The notes: generated by a model not told the origin, from the sequence alone. A stretch of DNA of 64,000 nt from Puccinia triticina (GCF_026914185.1 NC_070561.1:6386001-6450000), one strand, 5' to 3'. Numbered from the stretch's first letter, positions 1-12,864 are shown. A program made the numbers and translations.

Positions 1-2937
1 AGAAGACCTCCTTATCCTGCCAGCCCCAAAAGCAGAGAAGCTCTTGAGCAACACATTGAAGAGCTAGTAAAACTGAATGTTCTAAGGAAAGTTGGTCATA
101 ATGAAGTAGTTGAGATCACTACTCCTGTGATCATTGCCTGGCACAATGGAAAGTCCAGAATGGTAGGAGACTTCAGAGCTTTGAATTACTACACTGCTTC
201 AGACAGGTATCCCATTCCTAAGATCAGTGAGACTCTGAACAATCTGGCTAAAGCTAAGTACCTGACTAGCATGGATGTACTCAAAGGTTTTCACCAGAAT
301 GTCATTGCAGAAGATTCCAGACATCTACTCAGGATTATTATGCACAAAGGAATCTATGAGTACCTGAGAATGCCCTTTGGGATCAAGAATGCCCCCTCTC
401 ATTTCCAGAGAATGATGGACATTGAATTCAGAAAGGAAATTGATGAGAAGTGGGCCATTATCTACATTGATGATATCATCATTATGTCCAACACTTGGGA
501 GGAACACCTCAATGGGATAGACAGGATCCTGAAAGTTGTTATTAACATGAACATGAAAATCTCCTTGAAGAAGTGTAACTTTGGATTCAATCAGATCAAA
601 GCTCTAGGTCATCTTGTGTCTGGTATTGCCATAGGAATAGACCAGAATAAAGTAGCTGCTGTTCTCCAAAAGCCTGTGCCTAGTAATAGGAAAGAAATGC
701 AATCATTTCTTGGTTTTGCTGGCTACTACAGACAACACATTGAGAAGTTTGCAGAGATAGCAAAACCTCTGACTGAACTGACAAGGATTGATGTCATATA
801 TGAGATGACTCATCATAGAATAGTAGCCTACAACTTGTTAAAAGAGAAACTGACCACAGCTCCATTGCTACTGTTTCCTGACTGGGCCCATCCCTTCACA
901 CTATATGTAGATGCTAGCATGACTGGTCTAGGTGCTGCTTTACATCAAGTCCAAGTCATTGATGGAGTGAGAAAAGAAGGACCCATTGTTTTCATATCCA
1001 GACAACTGAAGGACAGTGAAACAAGATATGGTGCTAGTCAACTTGAATGCTTATGTCTGGTCTGGGCCCTGGAAAAACTCCATTACTACTTAGATGGCAG
1101 TGTCTTTCATGTTGTAACAGACTGCACAGCTTTGAGATCACTGCTGAACATGAAGACTCCCAATAGACATATGCTCAGGTGGCAGATTGCTATTCAGGAA
1201 TACAGAGGCAATATGACCATAATCCACAGAGATGGGAATATTCACAAGAATGCTGATGGACTGAGCAGATGGGCTTTGCCAAATGATCCTAGTAACCCTG
1301 CTTATGACCCAGAAGACAAGGATGATGATAGATTCCCCATCATGGGCATACATGTTTCCACTTTCAAGAATGAGTTCTTTGACTCAGTGAGAGAAGGCTA
1401 CAAGCAAGACAAGAACACTACCATATTATCTGAACTTTTGTTGAAAGATGCTAAAGATGCCCAGCTGAAAAATTCCTTACAAGATCCTTGGAGAAAGCTA
1501 TATGATGAAGGAAGGTTCTCTATATTTGATGGCCTCATCTACTTCAGAGAGAAACACAACTCTGTCCTAGTCCTAGCTGACAAAGAAAGTATCAACACCA
1601 TCTTGCATGAATGCCATGACAGTGTCTACTCAGGTCATTTTTCTGAAGACAGGACTTTAGAAAAAGTAGCTGATACTGCTTGGTGGGCTAACTGGAAACA
1701 AGACACTGGTGAATACTGCTCTTCCTGTGATAGATGCCAGAAAGCAAATAAAGCCACAGGCAAAAGATTTGGACTGCTCATGAAAATTGAAGAACCTTCA
1801 AAACCATGGGATGTTATTAACATGGATTGGGTAACTTCTTTGTCCCCTGGAGGAGCAGCTAGTTTCAATGCTTGTCTGGTAATAGTGGACAGATACTCTA
1901 AGACCCCTATATTTGTACCCTGCTTCAAGGATGACTCTGCTATGGACACTGCCATACTGTTTTGGAACAGAGTAATGCCTAGGACTGGCATCCCCAGAAT
2001 CATCATCTCTGATAGAGACCCTAAGTTCACATCTGAATTCTGGACTGGTTTACATAGTATGCTGGGAACAAAACTCTCCTTCTCCACTGCTTACCACCCT
2101 CAGACTGATGGATTAGCTGAGAGGATGATTCAAACACTTGAAGATATGATCAGGAGGTTTTGTGCATATGGTCTAGAATTCAAAGACAATGATGGTTACA
2201 CTCATGATTGGGTTTCACTTCTACCAATCCTTGAGTTAGCTTACTGCACCAGCATACATTCAACCACTGGAAAACCTGCTGCCATCCTGGAAAAAGGCTG
2301 GATCCCAAACCTTCCCAGAAATTTCTTGAAGCAAGACTCTGTAGACATTCATCCTACTGCTCTTGCTTATGGAAAGATCTTTGAGAAAGCCAGAAAACAT
2401 GCTGAGCAATGCATAACAGAAGCTACATCCTACAACAAAGAAAGATGGGACAAGAGTCACAAAGAACCATCTTTTAAAGTTGGTGATAAAGTCCTAATAT
2501 CCACAGCAAACTTCAACAACCTGTCTGGCCCTAAGAAGATGAGAGACTCCTTCACTGGACCATTCCTTGTGAAAGCTTTACATGGGAAGAATGCTGTAGA
2601 AGTGATACTGACTGAAGAGTTTAGCAGGAAACATCCCACATTTCCTGTCAGCTTGGTGAAACCATACAAGGACCCCAATCCAGACAAGTTCCCTTTGAGA
2701 CAAAAAGTCAAAGTTGTCATTCCCCCTATGGATAAAACCCCTCAGAGTAAAGTCATACAAAAGATTCTCAGAGACAAGAGATTGAGAGTGGAAAACAGAG
2801 ATGTTATGATGTACTTAGCTAGATACAAAGGTATGAGTGCTGATCATGATGAATGGCTCCTTGAGAAAGACATCCCAGACTCTGCTATCCTTCTCAGGAA
2901 ATCCAGAAGTGACAAGAGGTCTAACCCTGTGGTTTAA
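1..2937 (+). CDS. Ty3/gypsy chromovirus pol, 3' part (family A, copy 1)
   Basis: Polyprotein of an LTR retrotransposon. The frame is open from base 1, so the gene begins left of the window, and it runs to a stop at 2937. In order I see reverse transcriptase with the YIDD catalytic box (near 460-475), RNase H (about 890-1240), an integrase zinc-binding H..H..CxxC region (about 1605-1760), the integrase core with MDW, SDRDPKF and [10 protein letters not shown] as the D,D,E positions (about 1825-2130), and a C-terminal chromodomain-like segment (about 2720-2900). This is the order of a Ty3 chromovirus, whose chromodomain is thought to steer integration to chromatin. No stop or frameshift occurs over 979 codons, so this is a young copy. 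Its 3' LTR follows 37 bases after the stop. Confidence 0.93.
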   Translation, partial: RRPPYPASPKSREALEQHIEELVKLNVLRKVGHNEVVEITTPVIIAWHNGKSRMVGDFRALNYYTASDRYPIPKISETLNNLAKAKYLTSMDVLKGFHQNVIAEDSRHLLRIIMHKGIYEYLRMPFGIKNAPSHFQRMMDIEFRKEIDEKWAIIYIDDIIIMSNTWEEHLNGIDRILKVVINMNMKISLKKCNFGFNQIKALGHLVSGIAIGIDQNKVAAVLQKPVPSNRKEMQSFLGFAGYYRQHIEKFAEIAKPLTELTRIDVIYEMTHHRIVAYNLLKEKLTTAPLLLFPDWAHPFTLYVDASMTGLGAALHQVQVIDGVRKEGPIVFISRQLKDSETRYGASQLECLCLVWALEKLHYYLDGSVFHVVTDCTALRSLLNMKTPNRHMLRWQIAIQEYRGNMTIIHRDGNIHKNADGLSRWALPNDPSNPAYDPEDKDDDRFPIMGIHVSTFKNEFFDSVREGYKQDKNTTILSELLLKDAKDAQLKNSLQDPWRKLYDEGRFSIFDGLIYFREKHNSVLVLADKESINTILHECHDSVYSGHFSEDRTLEKVADTAWWANWKQDTGEYCSSCDRCQKANKATGKRFGLLMKIEEPSKPWDVINMDWVTSLSPGGAASFNACLVIVDRYSKTPIFVPCFKDDSAMDTAILFWNRVMPRTGIPRIIISDRDPKFTSEFWTGLHSMLGTKLSFSTAYHPQTDGLAERMIQTLEDMIRRFCAYGLEFKDNDGYTHDWVSLLPILELAYCTSIHSTTGKPAAILEKGWIPNLPRNFLKQDSVDIHPTALAYGKIFEKARKHAEQCITEATSYNKERWDKSHKEPSFKVGDKVLISTANFNNLSGPKKMRDSFTGPFLVKALHGKNAVEVILTEEFSRKHPTFPVSLVKPYKDPNPDKFPLRQKVKVVIPPMDKTPQSKVIQKILRDKRLRVENRDVMMYLARYKGMSADHDEWLLEKDIPDSAILLRKSRSDKRSNPVV

Positions 2938-2974
2938 TTTCTTACAGAAATCCAACCCTTTTGGTGGTAGGGAA

Positions 2975-3942
2975 TGTCAGCCTTAGAGTCATCACAGCTG
3001 ACCTAAAAGCTGCCTGTTCTACCTTTGTTACATATAAATTACTTTATATCTTTTTCATCTTAAGAGATATCCCTGTTTTGACTTCATATTCTGTTTCCTC
3101 ATGCAATTTTAACCCTAGTTACAACTTACCAATTCATTGTAACTATACTCCTTCCCTGAGTTACTGAGTTGTAGCGCCCTTGCGCAGTTGTGACGTGTCA
3201 GCGCTACTAGGCGCGCCAAACCACATGTACATATGTAAATTACATAAGCAAACTGTGAAAATTTTCGTAGTCAGGATCCCCCTTGCCTGAGGCGGATCCA
3301 CAGACTTCAGCACACCAGAACCACCACCCAGATAACTCCAGGATCACCACCAAAGAGCCTACTATACTCCCAGTATACCTACCGTCACAGGCGCCTAGGA
3401 TATTGACAGTAAGTAACCTCTTTCACTGAACCTTGTTTATCTCAGAGGTACAACTCTGTGTCTTGCTGGATCTGCCTTTTCTTCTTGCTTTGCTTTCTCC
3501 TTGATCACAGGGCTGTCCCTCCATATCTATAGGCCTTTGCCTCCATCTTGATCACAGGGCTGTCCCTTCTTATCATCAGGCCTTTGCCTCAAAATCTAGG
3601 TTCAGGGCTGTCCCTCAGGTTTCCCATTAAGAACCTTGACTGTCCAGAGAGAAGTCTAAAAAACTGTTGCTGGATTAAGACTTATCTAATCCAGATACCC
3701 TCCTGAGAGGAAGCTGTAGCACTTCTTGCACAGATTAGCAGCACTCTTCTGAAGAGTAGCATTGCCAGTGGACGTGCATTCCCACTAGAATAACCTAGTA
3801 CTTCTCTTCCTTCTTATCCTGCTTGGTTTCTCTCTCTCTTTCTCTTTTTCTATTATAGTTGTAATTTCTTTATCCCAAGAAATCCAACTATTGCCCCCCC
3901 ATTTCTTGTGTCCTGCTGTCACTATAGAGACTCAGGCTCACA
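2975..3942 (+). mobile_element. 3' LTR of family A Ty3 element
   Basis: The segment begins TGTCAGCCTTAGAG directly after the purine-rich GGTGGTAGGGAA (a likely polypurine tract) and ends CTCAGGCTCACA, giving TG...CA termini. The same ends bound the copies at 13072-13908 (minus) and 60516-61356 (plus). At 968 bp it is longer than those two; part of the excess is CAGGGCTGTCCCTC-type internal repeats around 3500-3620. Identification rests on the three-way comparison and the position just downstream of pol. Confidence 0.88.
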
Positions 3943-5388
3943 GCAGCCTAGCCAGACTCGCCCTCGTCCTATCCGACCAGTGCGCCTTCTGACCTAGCTC
4001 CGATTACGGTTTCTTCAGAATCAATCGCTTTTTTTCCCGCAAACCTACCTTAAACAGTAAGTTTGTGTTTTTTTGTCTTTCTACCGAAATTTTTATCCCT
4101 AGTATTATCCTGGGAGCGATTTATCACGCAATCACCCCCTGTCCAAGGGCCCCAGACGTCACAGGCCTTAAAAACCCCTGCGCATCTCGTGCGCAGGCCC
4201 TGTATGAACTGCGGAGGGCACTAAAACACCTCAGGCGCCCCTGGCCCCTCCGTTTACCTATTTTTTTTGGTTCATTAGAAATAGCTTGCTTAAGCTATTT
4301 CGTACTTCTACCGCGCATTTGCTGCGCGCTACATAGCACCGTGCTCTGTCGCCGGTGTAGCTAGAGGAGTAACATTACTCTTGGCATCACCGCGCCTGAC
4401 ATTACTAAACGTACCCGGTTTTTCCGCGTTTGTACCCGGTTTTTGCGTACCCCCTTTTCCGCGTGCCTACCCGGTTTTTTTCTACTCATTGCTACGCAAC
4501 ACAAATAGGCTTCAAATTCATCTAAAATCCTGAAAAGAATTATGACACATTCAAAATTCCAAAAAAGCAACTTTAAATGATTTAATTAATTTTTTGCATA
4601 CCCCCTTTTCCCAAGTGTGTACTAAGGGAATATCTTTTTTGTTACATGTACCAGGGTTCCAAAAAATTGAGGGAACATTTAAACATGCATGAGAAGCTTC
4701 CTTTGAAATTTTTGAGAGAAAAAAATAGGTATGTGGCGGGTATGTGGTGTGCTTAGTAGAAAAATGACTGCTACATGTATAACTTTTTTGTTACACATTT
4801 AAAGAGTCTAAAAATTTCAGAAATGTTTCTATGGTGTATATTCTGTGCGCCATTAAATTTGTAGCAATGGGGTAAACACCAAACATGAGATATAGGGGGG
4901 GCGGGTAGCCTTAATAGGAGCAATCTGGCTAATTATTGAATATCTTTTTTGATAAATTTCCCAGAAGTCTAAGGACTGCAGGGGTTATAGAATGATGCAT
5001 ATTCTCTGCGCTCTGAAATTTTTGGCAATATTGGTACCTCAGAACATCAGATATAAGGGGTGCGCAGTAAGGCAATATGTACTTCGTCTTCTGCTCTCAA
5101 ATCCGGATTCTTTCTTTTGATCAACGTTTGCGCCAGTCACAGCGTTCTCCACGGTCAGTCGCACGTTTCCTTGTCATTGTTATCAGAGACCCGGTCGATC
5201 GACCAAGGCGGCAGCGTCCGTAGTTAGTTTAGTCCACGTAGTGAATCCTTGATCTGATCTATATTGAAAAGATCTTGACCTCTGGGGAGGGGGATTAGTA
5301 ACCAGTAGAGCACAGTGCTCGCGAGTGGATTCAGAAGAAACATCAGATAGCTTACTGTCTGCATGTCTACTTTTCTTCCGCGTATCAG
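3943..5388. other. Intergenic; no gene seen
   Basis: I see no protein homology here. Around 4408-4480 the motif GTACCCGGTTTTT recurs, interspersed with CGCG-containing words, like degraded foldback repeats. Around 4600-5070 are AT-rich segments with loosely repeated phrases (ATATCTTTTTTG, CCAGAAGTCTAAGG). Short open frames here have no recognisable composition. Confidence 0.5.
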
Positions 5389-7133
5389 ATGAATATAGGA
5401 AAAGTCACCCACAGTCCTAAGGAGAAGCCGCTCGCGTTGCCGGGCAAGGAAGCCAAGGACGTCCCGCCGAACCCCGCGAATGGGCGTTACTACACTGTGG
5501 AAGAATTGGAAGGGATGACGGAGCCCCAACGTCAGTGGATAATCCATCACCAAAAGGAGATGGAAGATGCGGGCGAGGACCTGATTGATTATGAGGATGA
5601 CTCTGCAGTAAAAGAATATTGATTTGTGATTTGAAACCTAAATGAAACCGACACACTAAAGTGAAAAACAATTAGAAAGAAGGAACACTTGAAGTTTTTG
5701 GAGGGATAGAGAAGAGAATAGAAACCAACATTGGGACAAGCAGAGATGTGTGAGAAATGGCAGTTGAGAGATGGAGAACAGGACAGGAAGTTGATAAGAG
5801 CAGACACTGGAGAGGAAGAGTCAGTTGAGTTGGTTTGTTGGAATGATTGAGAAGACTGGGGGTAAGATCTCACCAGACAATAGGAAGGAACAATGGAGAA
5901 GGGAAGTAAAAGAGATAGAGATGAGAGTGAGGAGTGAGTGACGAGTTTGAAGTGAGCGACGAGTCGAGATGAGTCGCCGCAGAGTTGAATTCGGGTATTT
6001 TGAGGTTGTTGATTTGAAGCGGAGTTGAGGATTAAGAAGAGAAGAGAGAGAGGTGAGAAGAGGAAGAAAAGAGGAGTAGAGTTAAGTCGAGTACAGGAGA
6101 GAAAAAGGGGCATGTCACGGATGTGACAGGAAGGTGATTTTTACATGTAGGTTCCTCTATTCAGGCCTCGTTGTCCAAGACAGCGGGGAAGATTGATGAA
6201 GCCCTGACAAGTACGTTTAAGCAGATGAAGGTTGACAATCAACAGCCAACTGGCTCGGGCCCTCGCGTCCATCCCAATGTTTCGGCTAGCGCCGCAGTCC
6301 CGGCCTCGGCTGGAGTTTACGCCCAAGCCGCGCATCGGCAACCGGTGCCTGAGGTAGAGGTGCCGGAGTTGCAATTGCCACCGGAGACGGATCCTCGCAA
6401 GGTCCTGAAAGAGTGGCCCGAGAAAGACAACCCGAAGTTCTCCAGAGCAATGGGAGAAAGTGCCACTCAGTGGCTGAGAACCGTCGAGGCTATCATGAAG
6501 GCCCGCGGAGCCCACCTTGGGATCTGGCATCTAGTTGCCAGCCAGCGATTGAGCGGAAAGCCGTTTCGTAACTGGACCAAGGCGTTGATCGCGGAGACTC
6601 GTCCGCGCAGTTGGGTCAGCTTCAAGGATTGGGTCCTGAGGTTGAACCCGTTAGCTACCACGCCGGCATTGTTGGCGGCGGAATTGGACAAGCTTTGTCA
6701 GGGGCCGAATGAGGCCGTGCAGTTCTTCTACGAGAGGTTCTGCGCCTGGCAAGAGAAGGCGCGAACGATTGACTTCGCCCACAATGAACAGACAGCGTTC
6801 ATCACCCGGCTCACCCCCGGACTCGCGAAGAGGGTTCAAGAGTTTGTGACCGGAGAAACCATCCGCGGGAATCCATGCTCCATGGACAACGTAGTGATAA
6901 CGGCGGTCGCCAATGACCAGCATTACCGGAACTTGCAAGCTGCGCCGGTTTTGGGTTCGTCCAAGCGCCGTGCAGATGGCGAAGGTGGCGGCGAACGAAA
7001 GAAGGGGGGCTGGCCGTGTCACAACTGCAAAGATGTAGGGCATGCCGCGAGGAACTGCCCCTCCCCCAAGACCGACGAACAGAAGGCTTGGGAGAAAGCC
7101 AATCAGGCTAAACAACAGAAAAAAAAAGAATAG
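5389..7133 (+). CDS. Ty3/gypsy gag (family B), probably with an intron-like interruption
   Basis: Capsid-like protein of a second Ty3 family. An ATG at 5389 opens a frame to 5607. The frame would join 6165-7133 if 5608-6164 (GT...AG, 557 bp, polypurine-rich) is removed, giving about 395 residues in one frame. The downstream part has a retrotransposon gag capsid region (WLRTVEAIMKARG..., then FYERFCAWQ) and a CX2CX4HX4C zinc knuckle (CHNCKDVGHAARNC) near the C-terminus, followed by a Lys-rich tail. The interruption could be a long intron or a nested insertion that left splice-like edges. Pol follows 59 bases later in another frame. Confidence 0.8.
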
Positions 7134-7192
7134 TCGGTGCGGAGAAGTCTCCCCCACCGACTGATGATGTACTTCCTTCTTCTCTAAGTAAT

Positions 7193-9547
7193 TTGAATCT
7201 TGTTGAGACGGACGTACCTGAGCCTCACCGTGTCCTGTGCCATAGTGAGTTAGAATCAGCTGAGTTAGTAGCTTGTCGCCCAGGTGTGGGGACAGCTAAG
7301 TCGAAAGAGCCTTGTGAGATTGGAGAGCCGCTGCCGGAGTCGGCCTCCGACGTTATTTGTGATTGCTTGTGCATGGATGGATGCCACGCAATCAGACTAG
7401 AACCGGACAAGCCTAAGGGAGTTCGTGCGGAGTTCCATCATCCCTTCGAGGGCCGTTTGGCCAGGGTCCTCCTCGATACTGGCGCTGGTTCGTTGTACGT
7501 ATCGCAGAGTTTTGTTTTGGATATAGGGTTGTCGATTGGGCGTTCTTCGAGTTCCTTCAAGGTTACCGGAGCCTTTGGAGACCAAATTTCGGATGACCAA
7601 ACGGCAATCGTCCATTTCAATTTAGCAGGAATCGATTTTGCAGTCGTGTGTCGGATAGCGCCGTTGTCCAGTTATGACGTTATCCTGGGGCGGGATTGGA
7701 TAGCATCCAATGTTGTCTTGACCGATTGGAACACCAACACGTGGCACCTAAGGGACGGATGCGGTAACGTTGTCCAATTTTGTTTAGAATCATCATCAGT
7801 CTGCAGCTTGTTGTCTCACGAGCTGGCGGTAATGACTGATGAGGAAGAGGTTTTCTTACCTAGATCAATCCGGCGCCACGAGTTCTACAAAGGTGCCCGG
7901 GAGTCCTTCATCTGTCTGATGGATTCGGAAGGAGTCGCCGGTCCACGAGACGAACGGCCAGTAGGTCTACCTACGGTGTTCGGACCGGATGCCGATCTTC
8001 GAGAATCGTTACAGGGCTTAGTGTCCCGTTTCGGAGAGGTTTTCGGACCAATTGCCAAGGTCTCGGACAAGACGAGGACCATTGAGCATCTAGTAAACAC
8101 TGGTGATGCGGCCGCGGTCCATCAGCCGGTGCGTCAGCTGTCCCCGGCCTTGTTGGATACCCTCAAGGATTGGTTGGCCGGTCTGCAGAATGCAGGCTTT
8201 ATTCGTCCTTCGACGTCTGCCTGGTCGTCACCTATCGTAATGGTGAAGAACCCCAATACAGGGAAAGTTAGATTGTGCGTAGATTACCGGAAGGTGAACG
8301 CGCTTACCAAGAAGGATAGGCACCCTCTGCCAATTATCCAAGAATTTTTCGATGCCCTCCAAGGGGCGAAGTTCTTCTTGAAAATCGACCTCCAGCAGGG
8401 ATTTCACCAGATGAAAATCGCAGAATCAGATATCCCGAAGACGGCGTTTGGGACCAAATACGGCCACTTCGAGTGGTTGGTGATGCCTTTTAGGTTGGTC
8501 AACGCCCCGTCGACGTTCCAGCGTATGATGACGGACATACTTCGGCCGTTTATTGACGTGTACATCCAGGTCTACCTCGACGACATACTGATTTACTCGG
8601 CTAGTGCGGAGGAACATGTTAAACATGTAGAATCAGTTTTGTCAGTGCTTTGGCGCAAGGATTTGAAGTGCAGTGGCGCGAAATGCGCATTTGGCTTACG
8701 GGAAATCCAATACGTGGGCCATATCATTGGCTTCAACTTGATACGGCCGATGGAGGAGAAGCTTAGCTGTGTCCGCGAATGGCCGAGACCAAGAACAGTT
8801 TTCGATGTCCAGTCGTTTTTGGGGTTATGTGGCTTCTACAGGCGGTACGTCAAAGGTTTTTCCAAGATCGCCGCGCTGCTACATGATTTGACGGCGGGTG
8901 GAGTGACGAAGCGGCAGCCGGTGGAGTGGTTGCCGAAGCAGGAGTCAGCCTTTAAACAGCTGAAAGAAGCACTAGTAAGTGCCCCAATCCTTTTGATCCC
9001 TGACGTCCTGAAAAGGTTCGTTATGGAAACCAACGCGTCCAATTTCGCCGTCGGAGCGGTCCTGTTGCAAGAAGGGGAGGATTTGTTGCTACATCCTGTG
9101 GCGTTTGAATCTAGTAAGCTTAATAAAGCTCAGGTCAACTACCTGGCGCAAGAGCGGGAGTTGTTAGCTATCATCCACGCGTGGAGGAAGTGGCACATCT
9201 ACCTTGATGGGGCAGTAGAAACCACGGTCGTTTATACTGACCATGCGTCGCTGACTTACCTAAAGACCCAAGTCCTGCCGACGAAGCGCCTCCTCAGGTG
9301 GATCGAGGAGTTTGCCGAGATGGATACAGATATCCGATACAAGAAAGGAGCCGAGAATGTGGTTCCAGACGCCCTCTCGCGTAGAAGCGACCTTGCGTTG
9401 CTAGAAGAGGTTACGAATGAGCTTCATGAGTCAGACTGGCCATTGATAATCCCGTACCTCTTAGAAGAAAGGGACTTACCTGATGGTATCCCAGAAAGCC
9501 TAGTGATACGGGCGAAAGAAAACATTGAGTTATTCAAATACGACCTA
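7193..9547 (+). pseudogene. Ty3/gypsy pol (family B), truncated before integrase
   Basis: Protease, reverse transcriptase and RNase H of the family B element. The aspartic protease motif LLDTGAGS lies near 7470-7500. RT runs from about 8110 to 8720 with YLDD near 8572-8585, and RNase H has METNAS (about 9025) and YTDHAS (about 9235), ending in PDALSRR (about 9368). The frame is open throughout, but homology stops at 9547 where a foldback element begins, so the integrase is missing. There is no ATG near the start, so pol is probably made by frameshift or read-through from gag, as is usual in this group. The integrase is not found on the other side of the foldback element either; family A sequence resumes there. 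Confidence 0.88.
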
Positions 9548-10492
9548 GAGATAGTCATTTGGGACCCGGGTACCAAGCGGTACCCGGGTACTGCACCGCT
9601 TTTTGGCCAATTTCAGGTACCTAGTACCGCACCCGGCACCGCCTGGGAGGTACCACGGGTACCGCTGGAGGGTACCGCGGGTACCACCCGTGATATTTTT
9701 TGGTGTGGCAGCGTCTTGCTGTCCTGCTTGCTCCATCCAGTTTGTTGCCGCCCTTGCGACAAGCTGGAGGGCAAAAAGACCACTGTTCGCCGGGAGGGAC
9801 TCCTCCCGGCAAGCACTGGCTCTCCTCTTTGACCGGAGGAATTGATCCATCCGATTGGAGGCATGTACACCTCTTTGACCGGAGGAATGGCTCCGGTCAA
9901 AGAGGCAAGGCCACCCAGCGAGCTGGATATGCGTCCAGCTCGCCGGGTGGACATCCCTCGCCGACATAATATGTATCCAGCTCGCCGAGATGACTCATCT
10001 CTCGTCGAGATGGATACACAATGTCCAGCTCGGCTAAGGAGGTCTCACGGCGAGCTGGACACATCCAGCTCCCTTGGAAGATTCCTCTCGGCGAGCTGGA
10101 TACATATGTATCCAGCTCGGCGAGGGGACTCCTCTCCAGCTCATCAGGAGGTTCCTCGGCGGGCGCGAGCTGGATACAATATGTGTATCCAGCTCCCCGG
10201 GAGGAGTCCCCTCGGCGAGCTGGAAATGCCGAGAGGAATCCTCCCAGCTTGCTGGGAGACCTTTGCCGAGCTGGATCTACCAAGTCAAGGCCCTCAATCC
10301 CCCGGGGGGTGGGAGGTACTTGTAGGCGGTACCCGGGTACCGCACCGCTTTCCGGCCAAAAGCCGGTACCTAGTACCGCACCCGGCACCGCTGCGCGGGT
10401 GCGAGGCGGGTGCAAGGGGGTACCCACCAAGCGGTACTAGGTACCCGCCAAGCGGTACTAGGTACCCGCCGCGGGTACCGAATGACTATCTC
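9548..10492. mobile_element. GGTACC-rich foldback (TIR) element with TA target duplication
   Basis: Inverted termini GAGATAGTCATTTGGGACCC (left) and, on the other strand, GAGATAGTCATTCGGTACCC (right) are each bordered by TA (9546-9547 and 10493-10494). Both end blocks (about 9560-9690 and 10320-10480) are dense in GGTACC and CCCGGGTACC words. The middle (about 9890-10280) is built of palindromes such as the perfect 26-bp one at 10093-10118 (GAGCTGGATACAT plus its complement). No transposase is visible, so it is a non-autonomous element. Long open frames on both strands here arise from palindromic GC-rich repeats and are not called as genes. Confidence 0.72.
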
Positions 10493-10494
10493 TA

Positions 10495-11475
10495 ATGGAC
10501 ATTGAGTTCAGAAAAGAGATTGATGAGAAGTGGGTCATTATCTACATTGATGATATCATCATTATGTCCAATACTTGGGAAGAAAACCTCACTAGGATAG
10601 ACAGGATACTGAAAGTTGTCATCAACATGAACATGAAAATCTCCCTGAACAAGTGTAACTTTGGATTTGACCAGATCAAATCTCTAGGCCATCTTGTCTC
10701 TGGAATTGCTATAGGAATAGATCAGAAAAAAGTAGCTGCTGTCCTCCAGAAGCCTGTGCCTAGTAGTAGGAAAGAAATGCAATCTTTTCTTGGTTTTGCT
10801 GGTTACTACAGAAAACACATTGAGAAGTTTGCAGGGATAGCAAAACCTCTTACTGAGCTCACCAGGATTGATGTCATATATGAGATGACTCATCATAGGA
10901 TAGTAGCCTATAAATTGTTAAAAGAGAAACTGACCACAGCTCCCTTGCTACTGTTCCCTGACTGGGCCCATCCCTTCACACTATATGTAGATGCTAGCAT
11001 GACTGGTTTAGGTGCTGCTTTACATCAAGTCCAAGTCGTTGATCGAGTGTGAAAAGAGGGACCCATTTTTTTCATATCCAGACAACTGAAGGACAGTGAA
11101 ACAAGATGTGGTGCTAGTCAACTTGAATTCTTATGCCTGGTTTGGGCCCTGGAAAAACTCCATTACTACCTGGATGGCAGTGTATTTCATGTTGTAACAG
11201 ATTGCACAGCTTTGAGATCACTGTTGAATATGAAGAATCCTAACAGACACATGCTCAGATGGCAGATTGCTATTCAGGAATACAGAGGCAATATGACCAT
11301 AATCCACAGAGATGGGAATATTCACAAGAATGCTGATGGAATTAGCAGATGGACTTTGCCAGATGATCCAAGTAACCCTGCCTATGACCCTGAAGACAAA
11401 GATGATGATAGGTTCCCCATCATGGGCATCCATGTCTCTACTTTCAAGAATGAGTTCTTTCACTCAGTGAGAGAA
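10495..11475 (+). pseudogene. Ty3 pol fragment (family A, copy 2a: mid-RT to RNase H end)
   Basis: Near-identical to bases 418-1395 of copy 1, from the residues MDIEF just before YIDD through RNase H to SVREG. The 5' end is cut by the foldback element and the 3' end by an LTR-type insertion at 11476. An in-frame TGA at about 11050 and other small changes break the frame. Its continuation (from GYQQDKN) lies inverted at 15480-13947. Confidence 0.9.
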
Positions 11476-12240
11476 TGTCAGCTATGTTTATGAAACTTAG
11501 GGTAAAAACCCGTCAGAAATAAGGTTTTTTGCCCTAGTACCATAACTGTACGGAAATAAAACACTGGCAATAATGTGCCAAACTTGTTACGTGGTATGTA
11601 ACCACTACAAGGGTTTAAACACTCTGATGTAAGAGGAAGATATTTGTAATTAATAAGGTTTACTTATTAAGAACAGGGATATATAAGGTTTTTGACGTAG
11701 AAATAGCTGGTGAGCGCTTAAACTGATTGGCTGCGCGTCAGAGGCGGAGGTCTTAAAGCAACTATTTATAAAGATATAGCTGTAATAAATGCTTATAAGG
11801 GATATTGGCAATTTTAGAGTTAAGATCTAGTGGATTTCGTGCCAGAAGGGCAGAAATAAAGGAAGTGGTGGCTTTAATAAGCCAAAGGAGAATTTTCGCG
11901 AGTAATTAACTTACAGGTTAATGGGTGGTGAAATGTCTGGGGGGACAATTCCAGTGGCTCAATTACCTCCTTAAATACTGGAGAGGTCTTTGAGGGCGCT
12001 TAAATGTTCCCATTGGTTTTGGCTATGGGTAAATGCCAAGGGTAGATGTGTATTCTGCCTTGGTTATGGGTATTCTATTTGTACAATATTACACAACTTC
12101 CCTTACTCCCACATGTGAAATTTGCATAACCGATTGTCATGTGAAATAGTTTAATATGAAGTGTAATATCAATTTGTACTAAGTGTTACTCTTACCCGTG
12201 GATCCTGTTTCACGGTGGGAAGGAATTTTACTAATCTAAG
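11476..12240 (+). mobile_element. LTR-type insertion, left end (TGTCAGCTATG...)
   Basis: Starts TGTCAGCTATGTTTATG immediately after GAGAA (11471-11475). The same 5-mer, inverted as TTCTC at 15476-15480, borders a second TGTCAGC end at 15481, which is the complementary GCTGACA terminus. The first 180 bases are clearly related to the minus-strand segment at 54892-55075. The right limit near 12240 is arbitrary because the internal structure is not resolved. Confidence 0.55.
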
Positions 12241-12864
12241 TTCATTAAATACAGACAATCACAAAAACACAAATCAAGGGTTTCCCCTACAAAATAATAA
12301 CAAGAAGAAGAAAAAATACAGCCAAACAACAACACCAGCCCAATACCCAACCTCTTCTAGAGAGGTTGCAAGCATTGGGTAGATAACCCCCAGCGCGCCG
12401 CATTTAAGGCAATTGCAAAGGGGCCAGTTTTTCACAAAAAATGTGCGGGTACTGGCCCAGTGCAACCGGGACCCAGGTCCAATTTGAAATTCTCTATTAT
12501 AATATTCCCTGCTGATTCATAGATTTTGCTGATCAGCATAAATTATTGGAAAGTGAATTTCAAGTGAGCTGATAAATATTTTCTGGAAGAAATTCAAGTG
12601 ATTTTTATAATAAATCATGGGTAAATTGATTATCTACTCCAGTGAAAAATAAAGCAAACTCTTTTTCTCAATTGGTGAAATTGAGTAGAATTTGAGTTTC
12701 CAGACCTTAGAAATCTTGTGATACCTTGATCTGAATACCCAGTGATTTGTTTTCACTGGATGACCAGTGCCCTGAAATTTCCCCTGGTGTCCTATGACAT
12801 TTGTCTCAGTGGAGAACTAAATACCTGTCACAAAAATTTTAAGTTGTTTATGATTTTCTTTTAA
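12241..12864. other. Unassigned repeat-like sequence
   Basis: No gene is seen. The phrase CAAATCAAGGGTTTCCCC near 12272 and the downstream CCCCCAGCGCGC near 12390 recur at about 49107-49300 in the same order, so this is probably the tail or leader of a retroelement shared with that region. Confidence 0.4.

Noticed and set aside
3943..5100. Internal region of a second LTR retrotransposon after the family A LTR
   Set aside because: The sequence after each family A LTR differs, with no common primer-binding site, so this is simply flanking DNA.
5589..6113. Minus-strand 174-residue Ser/Leu-rich frame
   Set aside because: It lies in the purine-rich gag interruption and is the product of low-complexity sequence. 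No domain is recognised.
9545..10440. Several overlapping open frames on both strands in the GGTACC/GAGCTGGATAC block
   Set aside because: They arise from GC-rich palindromes lacking stops. No family resemblance, and all frames overlap.
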